Shown: positions 1-10,095, counted from the stretch's first letter. The stretch: DNA of 53,933 nt from Deltaproteobacteria bacterium (GCA_027067775.1 JAMOVK010000035.1:1-53933), one strand, 5' to 3'. Translations and numbers: made by a program. Notes: generated from the letters alone by a model not told the origin.

Positions 1-205
1 AAGGAACGAATAGCGCTAACTGTTGTCTGGATGCCGAGTATTTTCTCACTTTGCCAAACAACAAAGAGATTTTCCACAAAAAAATCTTCTTGACATCCAC
101 CATGCAGGAAAATTCTATATCAGAAACTATAAAATGCCAAAACAAACTTTTAAACGAACTTTCATACATCATTTTCCAAAAACTAATGGCTATCTCTAAA
201 AATTA
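1..205. other. AT-rich left edge, no gene recognised
   Basis: No gene can be supported here. On the minus strand the frame stays open from about 203 to the window edge and has two adjacent ATGs, but the translation resembles no family I know and the region is AT-rich, so this may be chance. The last 14 bases (192-205) are one arm of an inverted repeat whose other arm is at 1176-1189. Confidence 0.5.
192..205 (+). repeat. Outer inverted repeat, left arm
   Basis: The 14 bases ATCTCTAAAAATTA at 192-205 are repeated exactly in inverted orientation at 1176-1189. The two arms enclose the IS256-type remnant and the IS5-like transposase fragment, so they look like the ends of an older insertion sequence. 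A third, one-mismatch copy lies alone at 12637-12650. Confidence 0.55.
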
Positions 206-231
206 GAGTTATAGTCAAATGTTATGTATGG
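206..231 (+). repeat. IS256-type terminal inverted repeat (left)
   Basis: It begins GAGTTATAGTCAAATGTTAT and matches the reverse complement of 958-983 at about 19 of 26 positions. It abuts the outer repeat arm that ends at 205. Confidence 0.65.
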
Positions 232-233
232 CA

Positions 234-882
234 TCATGCAACCTCCTGCTGAAGGGATCTTTCGTCAATGCCATTTATAAATCGTATTCCTTGCACAACG
301 TTTATCAGACGGCGGAATCCACGAATTCTTTGCCAGCCTTTTTCTGCGCATTGCCCCAGACGGAACACCATGGCCAAAATAGTGGTTCTTGAAACACATC
401 CCCTTGTCTTTGCTGTCCTAAGACGCACTGTAGCAAAAGTAGATTCTATGGGATTTATGGTTCGAATATGTTGCCAGTGCTCTGCAGGAAAATCATAGAA
501 GGTCAGCAGCATCTTATTGTCTTTTGTCAAACAATCTACTGCCTTGGGATATTTGGCTGAATAACGCTCAACAAAATGGTCAAGGGAGGCAAAAGAGAAG
601 ATAGAAAAACAATACCTGATCCGTTCCTATCCCTCGTCCTGTCAACTCGTACCTCCACAGGACCTAGACCAGTCAATATCTTGCGCTTTGGCAAATAACC
701 GTTTCTGACAATTGCTCTTCGTCCCTTGGCATCACGGACATGCTCATATTCTGCAAGAAAATTCCAACTCCACCTCTACTTCCTGCATCAATAAATGTCT
801 TGCTCCTGCTCTCAAAAGCTCTGTGAGCTCATCCTGAAACTCTGCTGGTTTTTTTGAATGTTACTAGGGTATCCTTGATCAT
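234..882 (-). pseudogene. IS256-family transposase, frameshifted and internally deleted
   Basis: Read leftward, an ATG at 882 has a good site (AAAGGAGG) about nine bases upstream. The first codons pass into a segment resembling the IS256 N-terminus (DELTELLRAGARHLL), but only after skipping one base in an A7 run near 852. A second shift near 770 restores the frame of GRRAIVRNGYLPKRKILTG and GPVEVRV..RDRNGSG. At about 590-600 this frame abuts the C-terminal part in another frame: FVERYSAKYPKAVDCL, then DFPAEHWQHIRTINPIEST and FATVRLRTAKTRGCVSR, which is the family signature. Roughly 200 residues carrying most of the DDE core are gone. Family assignment is secure; the exact shift positions are my reading. 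Confidence 0.85.
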
Positions 883-957
883 GTGGTGTATCCTCCTTTA
901 CTGAATATAATCTGCGAAAAATCATATCAGCAGGATACGCCGCATCCCTCTTTATGC

Positions 958-983
958 CCATACACAAAAAATGGTTATAATTC
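958..983 (-). repeat. IS256-type terminal inverted repeat (right)
   Basis: The reverse complement begins GAATTATAACCATTTTTTGT and pairs with 206-231. Position 983 is also the last base of the TAG that ends the truncated IS5-like reading frame, which marks the insertion joint. Confidence 0.65.
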
Positions 984-1099
984 TAAACAGGCCTGAACAG
1001 TTCCCAATCCACCAGTTCATTGAGTCTCTTTAAAGGATCATCGTTACTATCTATCTTGCACATACGAAATTTCAGATCAAACAGGCCTTTCATCTTCAT
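983..1099 (-). pseudogene. N-terminal fragment of an IS5-like transposase
   Basis: An ATG at 1099, preceded by a GAGGAAG ribosome site, opens a 38-residue frame that ends with the pattern DPLKRLNELVDWELFRPV. The DPL..LN..VDWE.FRP signature is typical of the N-terminus of IS5/IS1182-type transposases. The frame stops in a TAG formed exactly where the IS256-type right end begins, and no continuation of the gene is found on the far side of that element. It is a dead fragment. The exact IS family is less certain than the fact that it is a transposase start. Confidence 0.6.
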
Positions 1100-1175
1100 G
1101 ACTTCCTCACTATTCTTTATTATTTCAGTGAGTTATTATACATGATGTCGGTCAAGATCGCTCTGTTTTTCTAAA

Positions 1176-1189
1176 TAATTTTTAGAGAT
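1176..1189 (-). repeat. Outer inverted repeat, right arm
   Basis: TAATTTTTAGAGAT at 1176-1189 is the exact reverse complement of 192-205. It lies just upstream of the IS5-like transposase start, as expected for the terminus of that element. Confidence 0.55.
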
Positions 1190-1193
1190 TCCC

Positions 1194-1447
1194 TACATAA
1201 AATTACGAACATGCCTAACTACGCTTATCGGATAGGGCAAGCATAAATTGAATGGTTCACTATATTAAAAATTCCGAGGCAACTCCTTACCCTGCTTTCC
1301 AGCCTGAGAAAGACTCCTTATGATAAAATCCGCATTTCTTAAATTAATGTGAATTAAAAATATTTGTTAAGTGGTTCGTGCATTTTTGTTGTAGTCAATT
1401 TATAATAATTGGCTTTCTCCACTAAGTTTATAAAATCGAGATAAAAG
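1194..1447 (+). other. AT-rich leader of the SNF2 gene
   Basis: No gene is seen. A perfect TATAAT lies at 1401-1406, but only a weak -35 can be proposed upstream. An alternative pair, TTGGCT (1409-1414), 16 bases, then TAAAAT (1431-1436), would place the transcript start nearly at the GTG start codon. Either could drive the helicase gene. Confidence 0.3.
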
Positions 1448-4400
1448 GTGTCAGATACAGAAAAAAAAGCAATCAAGCTGTCAAGATTAACTAAGGATCT
1501 CGGCACCCTCTTCCTACCTATCATTCGCTACAGAGGCAACAGATACTTTAAAGATGGACGGGTTGAGCTAACCTCCATCAATAAAAAATTTGTTAAGTCC
1601 CGAATAAGAGGAAACGTTTTTTACAAGGTCTCCATTGATCTAAAAGAAAAAAGTAAAGGGGCGGTGAGAATTGGCTGTACATGCCCCTTTTTTAGGCAGG
1701 GTATCCCCTGTAAACACATCTGGGCCACTATAGTGGCAGCGGAAAAATACTTTAAAGAACACAAAGATAGCGACAGCTGTCAAATCCCATCGCTTTCTTT
1801 CCGAGAAATCTTTGACAAAAAAGAATGGAATACAACAAATTCAAAAAAGACATGGTGGCCAATCCAAGATTTTGTACTCAGATATGAGTTAAAGATAAGG
1901 GGAGATCTAACTGTAGTGTCTGCCTACGAACAGTATGTTAAAAAAGACGGAAAACTTGGCAGAATAAGAAAAATAAAACCAAAAAGCTTGTCAAGGCCCG
2001 AACTCTCCAAGGCAGATCGGCTCGCTATTCCCTTTCTTATGGCCATATCTGGCGGTTCTTCATACTCTTATGGTGGCTACTTCTATGACAGTTATCTTGA
2101 CACCTTTAGAGAGATTTCCCTTTCACCAGAAGATGTGGCTACTCTCCTACCATTACTTGCCAAAACCCAAAGATGCATGGTAAAAAATGCCGCAGGATCC
2201 CTCGTGGCCGATCCTTTAATATTCCAGCCTTCTAGTAAAGCAAAATTCATCGTAAGTGCAGATGAGTCCAAAAACAATAAAATAATTCTTAGGCCTCGAC
2301 TCTATATTGAAAACGAACCAGTCGATTTTGCCAATGTGCTTCTTATAAACTCTTCTCCTGCCATGATGATCTTTAACTCCAGATTGTATGAAATAGACGG
2401 CCCCTCCTATCCCATCATAAAAAAGGCATTAGAAAAGGGGATAGAACAGGCAGATAGAAAAAAGATGCCGCAAATTGTAAGGCGTGCCATTGAGGCATCA
2501 GGGCTGGAGCATCTTGAGTTACCCAAAGAGTTTGTTCCTAATACTATTGAAGGGCTTAAGCCAACCTGTGGACTTGTACTTAGATTAAACGACGAAAGAC
2601 TCGTTGCAGAACCGTTTTTCCTTTACAACCATCTAAGAATAGATGCCTGTTCCAGGGAACATATAATTTTTGACGAAAAAAGATGGACTTTCTTGAAAAG
2701 AAACAGGCCAAAGGAGAAAGAACTCCTGAAACAGATTACAGACGCTGGCCTAAGTATTACAAAAGATGGACTTTTTTCTATTGATATTTCATCTGCTCCA
2801 GATGCCCTGACACTACTCGATAAAAAAGGAATTATCCTTAAGGCTGAAAATGGGAAACCCTTTCGCACAGGGATATTAAAACGGCTTTACATTTCCTCTG
2901 GCATAGATTGGTTTGACATGGATGCTCAGGTGGACTTTGGATCTGAATCAGTGCCTCTTCCCAAAGTAATATCCGCATATCTTAAAGGCAAGAAAACCAT
3001 ACGATTAAACTCTGGAGGCAAAGGAATTCTTCCTCTAAAGTGGCTTAAAAAACATATTAAACTGCTCCAATTGGCAAAAACGGACAAGACAGAAAGCGGA
3101 GAATCAGTTCTTAGATTCCCCTCTTCCCACGCCCTGCTGATTGAGCACCTTTTAGAAGAGGTACAAGAGAGCCAGGCAGATGACAAATTTCAACATGTAA
3201 AAGATAGATTAAAAAACTTCAAGGGAATCAGGGCTTTAAATGCGCCTTCTAATTTCAAGGACAGACTGAGGCCCTATCAAAAAGAGGCCCTGGGCTGGTT
3301 TTCCTTTCTACATGATCTTGGCCTTGGAGGCATTCTGGCCGATGACATGGGCCTTGGTAAGACGGTTCAGATTCTTGCATGGCTACAAATGCTTAAAAAA
3401 AATGAACGGCCCGATTTGCCAAGTCTCATTGTGGCACCCACATCCCTCATATTTAACTGGCAGGCTGAAGCAAAACGCTTTACCCCTGATTTAAACATGG
3501 CAGTTTATGTAGGTCCTGAAAGAGAAAAATTACTGCAATCCTGTGACAACACGGACATATTGCTTACCACCTATGGAATAGTCAGACGAGATATCAAAAC
3601 ACTGGTAAAACTTGATTTTAACTACTGCATCCTTGACGAAAGCCAATATATCAAGAATCCAGACTCCCTAACTGCCAAGGCATGCAGACTCATAAAGGCA
3701 AGGCACAGGCTGTGTCTTACAGGCACGCCTATAGAAAACCACCTGGGAGAGTTGTGGTCCCAGATGGAATTTCTAGATCCCGGGATCCTTGGCAAAAAAG
3801 AACAGTTTATGGAAAAATTTGCCAAGCCTGCTGCATCTGGTGACAAGGAGGTTCTCAACTCGCTTAAGAAACTCGTGTCACCTTTTATTCTGAGACGCAC
3901 CAAGGAACAGGTGGCCAAGGAACTGCCAAACAAGATAGAATCCATCATTTGGTGTACCATGACCAGTGAGCAGCAGCAACTTTACAATCAGGTTCGAGAT
4001 CATTATCGGTTTTCTATCTTGCAGGCTGTAGAAACAAAAGGTCTGCAAGGAAGCAAGATAAAGGTACTGGAAGGTCTTCTAAGACTGCGGCAGGTAGCCA
4101 ACCATCCTGCACTTATAGGAGAAAAGCAGTGTACCTCAGGCAAATTTCAACAACTCCTTGAACTCCTGTCCGAGGCTGTAAGCAGTGGCCACAAGGTCCT
4201 CATCTTTTCCCAGTTCACAAAGATGCTTGCCCTTATAAGAAGAAAATTAGCAGAGATGAAGATACCTTTTGAGTATCTGGATGGAAGAACCCCCCAGACA
4301 AGACGCAAAGAAAGAGTCAGAAACTTTCAAGAAAATGACAAGATACGCGTATTCCTTATAAGCCTAAAGGCAGGAGGTTTTGGGCTCAATCTTACCGCTG

Positions 4401-4648
4401 CAGACTATGTATTTATTGTAGATCCATGGTGGAACCCGGCAGTGGAGATGCAGGCAATAGACAGGACCCACAGGATCGGCCAGACCAAAAAGGTGGTAAC
4501 CTATCGCCTTATCTCTAAAGACTCGGTAGAGGAAAAGGTCTTGAACCTTCAAAAAAAGAAACAAGAAATAGTGAGTTCTATTCTAAGCGGAAGCAGCAAC
4601 CTCCTTAAAGAACTTACAGCCAAAGACCTTCAAATACTCTTTTCGTAA
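1448..4648 (+). CDS. SWIM zinc-finger SNF2-family helicase
   Basis: 1066-residue SF2 ATPase of the SNF2/HepA kind, expected to translocate on double-stranded DNA and remodel nucleoprotein complexes in the cytoplasm. An N-terminal SWIM zinc finger is visible at C77-x-C79...C88-x-H90, a probable nucleic-acid or protein contact. The middle (about 130-590) is poorly recognisable. The SNF2 core follows: Walker A DDMGLGKT near residue 630, motif Ia (LIVAPTSLIFNW), the DEAH-box variant DESQ near 729, LTGTPIEN, then the C-terminal lobe with KVLIFSQF, SLKAGGFGLNL and DRTHRIGQ near 1005. The GTG start at 1448 is preceded by GAG about seven bases upstream; no better in-frame start precedes it. It stands alone, between IS debris and a convergent gene. 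Family is secure; its physiological target is unknown. Confidence 0.9.
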   Translation: MSDTEKKAIKLSRLTKDLGTLFLPIIRYRGNRYFKDGRVELTSINKKFVKSRIRGNVFYKVSIDLKEKSKGAVRIGCTCPFFRQGIPCKHIWATIVAAEKYFKEHKDSDSCQIPSLSFREIFDKKEWNTTNSKKTWWPIQDFVLRYELKIRGDLTVVSAYEQYVKKDGKLGRIRKIKPKSLSRPELSKADRLAIPFLMAISGGSSYSYGGYFYDSYLDTFREISLSPEDVATLLPLLAKTQRCMVKNAAGSLVADPLIFQPSSKAKFIVSADESKNNKIILRPRLYIENEPVDFANVLLINSSPAMMIFNSRLYEIDGPSYPIIKKALEKGIEQADRKKMPQIVRRAIEASGLEHLELPKEFVPNTIEGLKPTCGLVLRLNDERLVAEPFFLYNHLRIDACSREHIIFDEKRWTFLKRNRPKEKELLKQITDAGLSITKDGLFSIDISSAPDALTLLDKKGIILKAENGKPFRTGILKRLYISSGIDWFDMDAQVDFGSESVPLPKVISAYLKGKKTIRLNSGGKGILPLKWLKKHIKLLQLAKTDKTESGESVLRFPSSHALLIEHLLEEVQESQADDKFQHVKDRLKNFKGIRALNAPSNFKDRLRPYQKEALGWFSFLHDLGLGGILADDMGLGKTVQILAWLQMLKKNERPDLPSLIVAPTSLIFNWQAEAKRFTPDLNMAVYVGPEREKLLQSCDNTDILLTTYGIVRRDIKTLVKLDFNYCILDESQYIKNPDSLTAKACRLIKARHRLCLTGTPIENHLGELWSQMEFLDPGILGKKEQFMEKFAKPAASGDKEVLNSLKKLVSPFILRRTKEQVAKELPNKIESIIWCTMTSEQQQLYNQVRDHYRFSILQAVETKGLQGSKIKVLEGLLRLRQVANHPALIGEKQCTSGKFQQLLELLSEAVSSGHKVLIFSQFTKMLALIRRKLAEMKIPFEYLDGRTPQTRRKERVRNFQENDKIRVFLISLKAGGFGLNLTAADYVFIVDPWWNPAVEMQAIDRTHRIGQTKKVVTYRLISKDSVEEKVLNLQKKKQEIVSSILSGSSNLLKELTAKDLQILFS

Positions 4649-4681
4649 CAAAAACAAAGCAAAAAGGGGCGCAAAAAGACA

Positions 4682-5521
4682 CTAGAGCGAATCCACCTCT
4701 ATGCGCTTTTCCAAGGTAAACTCCTGTCCTGGCTCCAGCCGAACCCTGTCTTCCAAAACATTTGCAGCCTCGATACACACCATATTTCTGAAGCCGTCAT
4801 CTGGAAAATCCGCCATCTGTCTTGCCTTTTCCTGCCAAGGGTTCCACACCACCGTGGAACCACTGCCCTTTTTATCGATCACAATAACCCTGCCAAAACG
4901 TCTGTCTATCAAACGACAGCTTCCTGTGTGACGATATATCCTGTCTGTCTCAGAGGTAATAAAAAGGCTTCCGTCTTGACGTGCCTCCTCTCCTCCCTTG
5001 ACCTTGTCTACATAGTAGTGTCCATCAAGCCCCTCTATCTCTACGTCCTGAATATCTCCAACAAAAAAATATGCATGGAGGGCTTGGGTTATCTCAAAAG
5101 GCCTGTCATCCGTATTTTTTGTGTTAAGACGAATGGTCAGGGCCTTAGAGACCTCTACAGAAAGCGTCAGACGGAACCTGTAAGGCCACAACCGCAAGGT
5201 ATCTTCTGACTCACTCAGGCTGAAAGAGGATAGGGTTACACCTTTATCCGAGTCTGAAAAATCCTCGAGTTCCCAAGACATGATCCTGGCAAAACCGTGT
5301 TGAGGCTTCTTTTCATCTTCAGGATGGGGCCCAAACCATGGCCAGCATATGGGTATACCTCCTCTAAGAGGAAAACCTTTTTTATAAATCGCTTCAGGAC
5401 TGACCCATATGACTGGTGGCTCTCCGACCCTGTCAAACCCAAAAATCTGGGCCCCGTTCTGGGCCACTTTCACACTGGCATTACAGTTTGAAATATCAAG
5501 ATATGGAAAGTTTACCGCCAT
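4682..5521 (-). CDS. yeaD: D-hexose-6-phosphate mutarotase
   Basis: 279 residues of the aldose-1-epimerase superfamily, the YeaD-type branch that interconverts the alpha and beta anomers of glucose-6-phosphate and related sugar phosphates in the cytoplasm. Visible hallmarks are RGGIPICWPWFGPH near residues 53-66 and the catalytic-type histidine in PQHGFAR near 75. The length is normal for the family. The ATG at 5521 has AAAGGACG upstream. It is the last gene of a leftward group behind mazG and mnmG, 93 bp from mnmG, and converges with the SNF2 gene 33 bp away. No terminator stem stands out in that short gap. Substrate preference is inferred from the family. Confidence 0.88.
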   Translation of the reverse strand: MAVNFPYLDISNCNASVKVAQNGAQIFGFDRVGEPPVIWVSPEAIYKKGFPLRGGIPICWPWFGPHPEDEKKPQHGFARIMSWELEDFSDSDKGVTLSSFSLSESEDTLRLWPYRFRLTLSVEVSKALTIRLNTKNTDDRPFEITQALHAYFFVGDIQDVEIEGLDGHYYVDKVKGGEEARQDGSLFITSETDRIYRHTGSCRLIDRRFGRVIVIDKKGSGSTVVWNPWQEKARQMADFPDDGFRNMVCIEAANVLEDRVRLEPGQEFTLEKRIEVDSL

Positions 5522-5614
5522 GACACGTCCTTTCTTTTTTGCAATACAGACTATGCCCCAAAGGTCAGGAGGTAAAGGAAAATCTGTTTCAAATTGGCAT
5601 TAAAGTTCCAACAG

Positions 5615-7486
5615 CTACAAGAGGCCCTTTTTTTTCAGGTAAATCTGTATTGCAGTAAGAGCTGCAGGGGTAACTCCAGATATCCTTGAAGCCATGCCAA
5701 GACTCTCAGGACGAACCCTGGAAAGTTTCTCTACTATTTCGTTGGAAAGCCCTGGTATCTGGCTAAAATCCAGATCTTCTGGCAATCGCACCTCCTCAAG
5801 CCTTTTAAACTTTTCCACATCTTCTTTCTGGCGCTGGATATAACCAGCATATTTTGCTTCTATCTCCACCTGGTCAGCTATATGAGATAGTGGAAGCTCC
5901 AGGTTTAAGAAATTGCAAAGTTGTCCAAGACCAATCTCTGGCCGTTTTAAAAGCTCCTCTGCACTTACTCCCTGTTTCAACGGGGCTGAACCAATAGAAG
6001 ACAGCCAGCCATTCACCAGATTGTCAGGTGTGATCTTGATGGAGGCAAGGGTATCCATAAAGTTACGAAAACGGCTATAGATCCTCTGGAACCTTTCCCA
6101 CTGTTCGTCCCCAACAAGCCCGATCCTTCTTCCTATTGGAGTAAGTCTCACTGCCGCATTGTCTTCTCTCAGGAGCAGCCTGTACTCTGCCCTGGAGGTA
6201 AACATCCTGTAAGGCTCCTTTGTTCCCTTGGTCACCAGATCGTCTATAAGCACCCCTATGTATGCCTGGCTTCTGTCAAGAATCAAAGGCTCTTCTTCCC
6301 TTATGGCCCTAGCCGCATTTATTCCTGCAATAAGTCCTTGGGCTGCGGCCTCTTCATAACCGGATGTACCGTTAATCTGACCGGCAAAGTAAAGTCCTTT
6401 AACCAGACGGGTTTCAAGGCTTGGTCTTAGCTGGATAGGGTCGCAGTAATCGTATTCGATGGCATAGCCTGGCCTTAAAATCTTGGCGTTTTCTAGCCCC
6501 TTGATGGAACGCACCATCTCTATCTGTACATCAATTGGCAGGCTTGTAGCTATACCGTTTGGATAGACCTCTACAGTCTTTATGCCCTCTGGTTCCAAGA
6601 AGATTTGATGACGGGGTCTGTCCCTGAATCTGAAGACCTTGTCTTCTATGGAAGGACAGTACCTTGCCCCTACCCCTTCGATCACCCCCGTAAAAAGAGG
6701 AGAACGATCCAGACCCTTTAGAATAGCCTCATGTGTCTTCTCATTAGTATATGTAATGAAACACGGCCGTTGAGGAAGGGTTATCTCGTCTGTCATGATG
6801 GAAAAGTGTGGAGGAGGGTCGTCTCCGTCCTGACGCTCAAGCCCGCTGTAGTCTATACTCTGCCCGTGCAGTCTTGGAGTTGTACCGGTTTTGAGCCTTC
6901 CCATCTCAAAACCAAGCTCTTTCAAACACATGGAAAGCCTGTTGGAAGGCGGATCTCCCAAGCGTCCAGCAGGAAATTTTTTTAGACCTATATGGATTAG
7001 ACCTCTCAAGAATGTACCTGTTGTAACAACAACCTTTTGACCATGAATCTCCTGGCCAATGGTTGTCTCAACTCCATAAATCCTGCCATCCTTTACAAGA
7101 AGCCTGGCCACCATTGCCTGAATAACCTCCAAATGGGGCTGGGCCTCGATAATCTCTTTCATCCTAAGACGGTAAAGAAGCCTGTCAGACTGGGCGCGCC
7201 TTGCCCTTACTGCCGGCCCTTTGGACATGTTGAGACGCCGAAACTGAATACCTGTGGCATCAGTATTACGGGCCATCTCACCACCCAGGGCATCTATCTC
7301 ACATACCAGATGCCCCTTTGCCAGGCCTCCGATTGCAGGATTGCAGCTCATGGCAGCAATACAGTCAAGATTAATGGTGAGAAGACAGGTTTCAACACCA
7401 AGCCGGGCTGAAGCAAGGGCGGCCTCACATCCTGCATGACCTGCCCCTACAACTATAACTCCAAAACTTTTTGGATACAGGGACAC
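5615..7486 (-). CDS. mnmG: tRNA uridine-5-carboxymethylaminomethyl synthesis protein MnmG
   Basis: 623 residues, full length for MnmG (GidA). With MnmE it installs the carboxymethylaminomethyl group on the wobble uridine U34 of certain tRNAs, using FAD, folate and NADH. The N-terminal FAD-binding loop [12 protein letters not shown] is at about residues 12-23. The family block [15 protein letters not shown] follows near 45-59, and the second block [12 protein letters not shown] sits near 197-208. The C-terminal third contains the helical tRNA-binding region ending in an [18 protein letters not shown] motif. It starts four bases after the mazG stop, so the two are almost certainly co-transcribed. 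mnmE is not in this window. Confidence 0.97.
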   Translation of the reverse strand: MSLYPKSFGVIVVGAGHAGCEAALASARLGVETCLLTINLDCIAAMSCNPAIGGLAKGHLVCEIDALGGEMARNTDATGIQFRRLNMSKGPAVRARRAQSDRLLYRLRMKEIIEAQPHLEVIQAMVARLLVKDGRIYGVETTIGQEIHGQKVVVTTGTFLRGLIHIGLKKFPAGRLGDPPSNRLSMCLKELGFEMGRLKTGTTPRLHGQSIDYSGLERQDGDDPPPHFSIMTDEITLPQRPCFITYTNEKTHEAILKGLDRSPLFTGVIEGVGARYCPSIEDKVFRFRDRPRHQIFLEPEGIKTVEVYPNGIATSLPIDVQIEMVRSIKGLENAKILRPGYAIEYDYCDPIQLRPSLETRLVKGLYFAGQINGTSGYEEAAAQGLIAGINAARAIREEEPLILDRSQAYIGVLIDDLVTKGTKEPYRMFTSRAEYRLLLREDNAAVRLTPIGRRIGLVGDEQWERFQRIYSRFRNFMDTLASIKITPDNLVNGWLSSIGSAPLKQGVSAEELLKRPEIGLGQLCNFLNLELPLSHIADQVEIEAKYAGYIQRQKEDVEKFKRLEEVRLPEDLDFSQIPGLSNEIVEKLSRVRPESLGMASRISGVTPAALTAIQIYLKKKGLL

Positions 7487-7490
7487 CGCT

Positions 7491-8291
7491 CTACTTCACC
7501 TCCTGCCAGTAAGCTTCCAACTCGTCTATGTCCAGCTCTGACATCTGGCGCCCTTGCCCTGTTATCTTCTCTTCCATCTTTTCAAAGCGTTTTACAAACT
7601 TATTCAGGGCCTTTTTCAACACCTCTTCCGGATTCAGGTCTAACTTGCGGGCCAGGTTTGCAAGGGTAAAGAGTACATCTCCAAGTTCGTCCTCTATGGC
7701 CTCGCTGTCCCTTTTATTCATGGCGCTTTCAAGCTCTGACATCTCCTCTTTCAACTTCTCGACCACTTCCTCAGGCCCTTTCCAGTCAAACCCAACCCTG
7801 GATGCCCGCTCACCTAGTCTAAACGCCCTCTGAAGGGCTGGAAGGGCCAGAGGCAGATTTCCAAGACTGCTCCTCTTCTTTCCCTTTTTCTCCTGTTCCT
7901 GGCCTTTGATGGCCTGCCAATTGGCCACAACATCCTCTGAGCCTGAGACTTTTATATTCCCAAAAATATGAGGGTGGCGCCTTATCATCTTCTCCTTTAT
8001 TGCAGAAAGAGAATCCGAAAGGGAAAAATCTCCTCTTTCCCTGTAAAGGTCTGCAAGAAAAAGAAGCAGAAAAAAAAGGTCCCCCAGCTCCTCTTTTACC
8101 TCCTGAGGGTCATCACTGTCCACAGCCTCATAAAGCTCATAGGCCTCTTCTATCATATATTTTTTAATGGTTTGAGGCGTCTGTTCCCTGTCCCAAGGAC
8201 ACCCATCAGGGGCCCTAAGGCGTCTGAGCACCTGCAGCAACTCTTCAAAGATCCTTTTCTCTTCTTGAATGTTATCCTCTTTGTGTGACAA
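7491..8291 (-). CDS. mazG: Nucleoside triphosphate pyrophosphohydrolase MazG
   Basis: 266 residues with two tandem MazG domains, as in E. coli MazG, hydrolysing (d)NTPs to monophosphate and pyrophosphate for nucleotide-pool cleaning. The first domain shows [12 protein letters not shown] and the metal-binding pattern EEAYEL...EVKEELGD (about residues 49-71). The second repeats it as EEMSELE...AIEDELGD in the C-terminal half. The start is a TTG at 8291 with AAGGAGC nine bases upstream; no ATG in frame fits better. It heads the leftward mazG-mnmG-yeaD group and faces hisHF across a 158-bp divergent gap that must hold both promoters. Confidence 0.95.
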   Translation of the reverse strand: MSHKEDNIQEEKRIFEELLQVLRRLRAPDGCPWDREQTPQTIKKYMIEEAYELYEAVDSDDPQEVKEELGDLFFLLLFLADLYRERGDFSLSDSLSAIKEKMIRRHPHIFGNIKVSGSEDVVANWQAIKGQEQEKKGKKRSSLGNLPLALPALQRAFRLGERASRVGFDWKGPEEVVEKLKEEMSELESAMNKRDSEAIEDELGDVLFTLANLARKLDLNPEEVLKKALNKFVKRFEKMEEKITGQGRQMSELDIDELEAYWQEVK

Positions 8292-8449
8292 TTTAATCTT
8301 GCTCCTTTTCAGAAATGGAAAGGGATTTTAGAAAAAATTTCTGCTTTTTGCTACCCTGTCCCAATGGAAACACTGACTCCTTTATTTTTGCAAGGCTCCA
8401 TTGTATCCTTTTGCCCAAAAAATAAAACCCAACTAGATGAGGAACAGAA

Positions 8450-10027
8450 ATGATTACCCTTTTAGACTACGGTGCGGGAAACGTTAGAAGTGTAGTAAAC
8501 GCCTTGGAAGGTCTAGGTGCTACTGTAAAACAGGTAGAACGACCAGAAGATATACTGGCAGCTGAAAAGCTGGTTTTTCCTGGGGTAGGAAACTTCAGAA
8601 GCATGATGAACATTCTTGATGGGAAAGGCCTGGTAGGGCCTTTAAAACAATATATAACAGATGACCGACCTTTCTTTGGCATCTGTCTGGGCCTTCAGGC
8701 GCTTTTTGAAGAAAGTGAAGAGGCCCCTGGCGTCAAGGGCCTTGGCATCTTTAAAGGCAAGGTCAAGAGGTTTACAGGAGAACTTGCAGTACCTCACATT
8801 GGCTGGAACGGCCTTATCTTCAAAAAGCCTTCTGGGCTATTTAATGATATAGAGGGAGATGAAAAGTTCTACTTTGTACACTCCTACTATGTGGCCCCGG
8901 AAGACCCCTCCATAGTGCTTACTCAGACGGATTATGGCTGCCGCTTCACCAGCAGCATTCAGAATGGAAATTGCATAGCCACCCAGTTTCATCCTGAAAA
9001 AAGTGGAGACAAGGGGCTTAAGATCCTAGAAAATTTTCTTAAAGGATCTGGGGAGGCAAAAACGATTCAAAAGGGTCCAAAGAAAACACGTCTGGCCAAA
9101 AGGATCATTGCCTGCCTGGACGTACGTTCTAATGACCAGGGAGACCTTGTTGTTACCAAGGGTGACCAGTATGACGTTAGGGAAAAGGGCCAGGTGCGAA
9201 ACCTTGGGAAGCCTGTAGAGCTTGCAGCACGTTACTATAAAGAAGGGGCAGACGAGATCACCTTCCTTAACATCACAGCCTTTAGGGATTTCCCCTTAAA
9301 AGACATGCCCATGCTAGAAGTTCTTAGACTCACCTCTAAAGAAGTCTTTGTGCCTCTAACCATTGGAGGCGGAATCAGGGACTATACGGACAGAGATGGA
9401 AGATTTTACTCTGCCCTTCAGGTGGCTGCTGAGTACTTCCGCTCTGGAGCTGACAAGGTCTCAATAGGCAGTGATGCCGTCCTCATTGTGGAAGATTACC
9501 TTAAAAAGGGAGAAGCAACTGGTGAAAGCGCCATAGAGATGATCTCTAAGGTATACGGTAATCAGGCTGTAGTAATTTCAATAGATCCAAGAAGGGTTTA
9601 CGTGAAAAGCCCTGACCAGGTGAATCATAATGTCATAGAAACCGTTATCCCCGGCCCCAATGGAGAGAGATACTGCTGGTATCAGTGCACCATCAAAGGT
9701 GGCAGAGAGGGACGAGACGTGGATGCCATCACCCTTGCAAAGGTATGTGAGAAACTCGGAGCTGGTGAAATACTGTTAAACTGTATTGATCGGGATGGGA
9801 CCAACAGGGGCTTTGACATAGAACTCATAAAAAACGTCAAGGATGCTGTATCCATCCCTGTAATTGCCTCAAGCGGAGCTGGAAATCCGCAACACTTCCT
9901 CGAAGTCTTTGAGAAAACAGATGTGGAAGCAGCTCTAGCAGCCGGGATATTTCATAGAAAGGAGGTAAGCATTAAAGAGGTAAAGGATTATCTGGCACAA
10001 AACTCTGTTGAGATAAGACCCGTTTAA
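8450..10027 (+). CDS. hisHF: Bifunctional imidazole glycerol phosphate synthase, HisH-HisF fusion (HIS7-like)
   Basis: 525 residues combining both subunits of imidazole glycerol phosphate synthase (histidine pathway). Residues 1-200 are the glutaminase HisH with catalytic C79 (FFGICLGLQ) and H181/E183 (QFHPEKS). A 15-residue linker leads to the HisF cyclase barrel (about 215-525) with catalytic aspartates D224 (ACLDV) and D447 (NCIDRDG). Bacteria usually encode these as two proteins of about 200 and 255 residues. The cyclase half here is about 55 residues longer, and its extra segments (KGDQYDVRE near 238, [13 protein letters not shown] near 408) resemble the fused enzyme of yeast and plants as I remember it. 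The ATG has GAGGA upstream. No other his gene lies in the window, so it sits outside a his operon. Confidence 0.95.
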   Translation: MITLLDYGAGNVRSVVNALEGLGATVKQVERPEDILAAEKLVFPGVGNFRSMMNILDGKGLVGPLKQYITDDRPFFGICLGLQALFEESEEAPGVKGLGIFKGKVKRFTGELAVPHIGWNGLIFKKPSGLFNDIEGDEKFYFVHSYYVAPEDPSIVLTQTDYGCRFTSSIQNGNCIATQFHPEKSGDKGLKILENFLKGSGEAKTIQKGPKKTRLAKRIIACLDVRSNDQGDLVVTKGDQYDVREKGQVRNLGKPVELAARYYKEGADEITFLNITAFRDFPLKDMPMLEVLRLTSKEVFVPLTIGGGIRDYTDRDGRFYSALQVAAEYFRSGADKVSIGSDAVLIVEDYLKKGEATGESAIEMISKVYGNQAVVISIDPRRVYVKSPDQVNHNVIETVIPGPNGERYCWYQCTIKGGREGRDVDAITLAKVCEKLGAGEILLNCIDRDGTNRGFDIELIKNVKDAVSIPVIASSGAGNPQHFLEVFEKTDVEAALAAGIFHRKEVSIKEVKDYLAQNSVEIRPV

Positions 10028-10095
10028 AGGTCCTTAACTTTAAATTTTGGACTGTACGGGCCGATTAAAAGATAAAAGAAAACTTGGGAGAAATC

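Larger units (their letters stand above)
206..983. mobile_element. IS256-family remnant, internally deleted, both ends kept
   Basis: Imperfect 26-bp terminal inverted repeats at 206-231 and 958-983 (about 19 of 26 positions match) flank a broken leftward transposase gene. The element is about 780 bp long, whereas IS256-family elements are normally about 1.3 kb. The missing part is the central catalytic region of the transposase. No 8-9 bp target duplication is evident: the flanks at 197-205 and 984-992 share only TAAA. The right end cuts into an IS5-like transposase fragment, so this element probably landed in an older one. It cannot encode its own transposase, but it could in principle be moved by one supplied in trans. 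Confidence 0.75.

Noticed and set aside
1-203. Open minus-strand frame at the left edge
   Set aside because: AT-rich, no recognisable protein, weak ribosome site; not enough to call a gene.
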